Below are positions 44,469 to 45,454 of a DNA stretch of 45,454 bases, in pieces. The notes under the pieces were generated by a model. That model did no database searches. It saw nothing but the letters and a program-made list of their open reading frames with translations, and had not been told where the DNA came from. This stretch comes from RBG-16-66-20 sp036262835. Its GTDB lineage: Bacteria > Pseudomonadota > Gammaproteobacteria > Burkholderiales > SG8-39. A program made the translations under genes and the position numbers. Within the stretch, counting starts at the first letter, position 1. Each line of letters opens with the position of its first letter. Location: NCBI GenBank assembly GCA_036262835.1, contig DATAID010000038.1:1-45454 (forward strand), given 5' to 3'.

Positions 44469-45454
44469 TGGCCTACGACACGATCATCGAAGACGGCATC
44501 GACATCCTCGTCGTCGGCTCGGGCCTGGGCGGCAGCGGCGCCGCCTGGGAAGCGCGCTTCTGGGGCCAGAACAAGAAAATCGTCATCGCCGAGAAGGCGA
44601 ACATCGATCGCTCGGGCGCCGTCGCGCAGGGCCTGTACGCGATCAACTGCTACATGGGCACGCGCTGGGGCGAGAACAAGCCCGAGGACCACGTGCGCTA
44701 CGCGCGCATCGACCTGATGGGCCTCGTGCGCGAAGACCTGCTCTTCGACATGGCGCGCCACGTCGACTCGACCGTGCACCAGTTCGAGGAGTGGGGCCTG
44801 CCCATCATGAAGGACCCGAAGACCGGGCGCTATCTGCGCGAAGGCCGCTGGCAGATCATGATCCACGGCGAGTCCTACAAGCCGATCGTGGCCGAGGCCG
44901 CCAAGAAATCGGCCGACAAGGTCTTCAACCGCGTCTGCGTCACGCATCTCCTGATGGACGAAGCGAAGGAGAACCGCGTGGCCGGCGCCGTCGGCTTCAA
45001 CGTGCGCACCGGCAACTACCACGTCTTCAAATCGAAGACCGTGATCTGCGGCGCGGGCGGCGCTTCCAACATCTTCAAGCCGCGCTCGGTGGGCGAAGGC
45101 TCCGGCCGCACCTGGTATGCGCCCTGGTCTTCCGCCTCGGCCTACGGCCTCATGATCAACGCCGGCGCGAAGATGACGCAGATGGAAAACCGCATCGTGC
45201 TCGCGCGCTTCAAGGACGGCTACGGCCCGGTCGGCGCCTACTTCCTGCACCTGAAGACCTACACGCAGAACTGCCTGGGCGAGGAGTACGAGTCCAAGTG
45301 GTTCCCCGAGCTGCAGAAGATGGTCGGCAAGGAATACCTGGATCCGGAGGTCTCGCACCTGACGCACCGGCCGATCCCGACCTGCCTGCGCAATCACACT
45401 CTGATCCAGGAAGTGGCTGCCGGTCGAGGGCCCATTCACATGGTGACCATGCGC
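44468..45454 (+). CDS. aprA: adenylylsulfate (APS) reductase alpha subunit, truncated by window end
   Basis: The first 329 codons are present and the frame is open at the right edge; the full protein is usually about 620 residues. The FAD-binding glycine motif lies at residues 17-22 (VVGSGLGGSGAAWEARF). Next come the AprA-specific RSGAVAQGLYAINCYMGTRW, GRWQIMIHGESYKPIVAEAA and the substrate-region SVGEGSGRTWYAPWSSASA. The flavin catalyses reversible conversion between sulfite plus AMP and APS. Downstream genes, often sat, lie outside the window. Confidence 0.96.
   Translation, partial: MAYDTIIEDGIDILVVGSGLGGSGAAWEARFWGQNKKIVIAEKANIDRSGAVAQGLYAINCYMGTRWGENKPEDHVRYARIDLMGLVREDLLFDMARHVDSTVHQFEEWGLPIMKDPKTGRYLREGRWQIMIHGESYKPIVAEAAKKSADKVFNRVCVTHLLMDEAKENRVAGAVGFNVRTGNYHVFKSKTVICGAGGASNIFKPRSVGEGSGRTWYAPWSSASAYGLMINAGAKMTQMENRIVLARFKDGYGPVGAYFLHLKTYTQNCLGEEYESKWFPELQKMVGKEYLDPEVSHLTHRPIPTCLRNHTLIQEVAAGRGPIHMVTMR

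Noticed and set aside
1..45454. CRISPR arrays, rRNA and tRNA genes
   Set aside because: No regularly spaced repeats and no tRNA- or rRNA-like sequence was recognised on either strand.

Overview
The window is GC-rich, densely packed bacterial DNA. Typical proteobacterial neighbours (dnaQ, rnhA, a YafS-like methyltransferase and gloB; a yej-type peptide ABC operon; fabI; ppiD), orphan Bug-type binding proteins and an aprMBA operon point to a betaproteobacterium, probably a Burkholderiales- or Thiobacillus-like sulfur oxidiser. Species cannot be read from the sequence.

Left edge (1-2200): a mobile-gene zone. It holds the 3' end of an IS3-family transposase, then what looks like an integron cassette array without a visible integrase. 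There are attC-like sites near 152-195, 621-701 and 1980-2046, a membrane-protein cassette, a 60-codon cassette ORF, a collapsed IS110-type transposase and a BrnT/BrnA toxin-antitoxin pair. From 2285 to 5395 runs a tight series of small enzymes: GFA family, HIT, DHFR/RibD-like, Asp/Glu racemase, GNAT, cupin and a small membrane protein.

Middle (5400-22150): housekeeping. dnaQ-rnhA-methyltransferase lie divergent from gloB-mltD. A five-gene yej-type operon is read leftward, and fabI lies divergent from it over a compact shared -10 region. Then come a secreted protein, a YdcZ-type transporter, ppiD, and a GcvT protein fused to a GcvH-like domain whose lipoyl-lysine position is Arg.

Right half (22170-45454): accessory metabolism that appears to form one programme. 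A soluble histidine kinase and an NtrC-type regulator lacking the GAFTGA loop precede an operon of a PanB-like enzyme, a cyclic-nucleotide-binding-fold protein, a TauE/SafE exporter, a GcvT-like protein and DUF202. Facing it is a seven-gene NitT/TauT-type ABC operon with two permease/ATPase pairs, one permease being fused to a second cyclic-nucleotide-binding-fold domain. Then follow a complete Rieske oxygenase operon (alpha, beta, reductase, Rieske ferredoxin), soxCD-like genes, a second divergent Rieske alpha/beta pair, a second TauE/SafE exporter, and aprM-aprB-aprA (APS reductase; aprA runs off the window).

The most interesting observation is a 15-bp palindrome, GTTTC-N5-GAAAC. I found it three times, always between genes: upstream of the PanB-like operon, of the first oxygenase operon, and between soxC and the second oxygenase. 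It suggests a regulon joining oxygenases, C1/folate-type enzymes and sulfite export. A working hypothesis is uptake and oxygenolytic cleavage of an organosulfonate or similar compound, with the released sulfite exported or oxidised by SoxCD-like and Apr enzymes. The substrate is not readable from the sequence.
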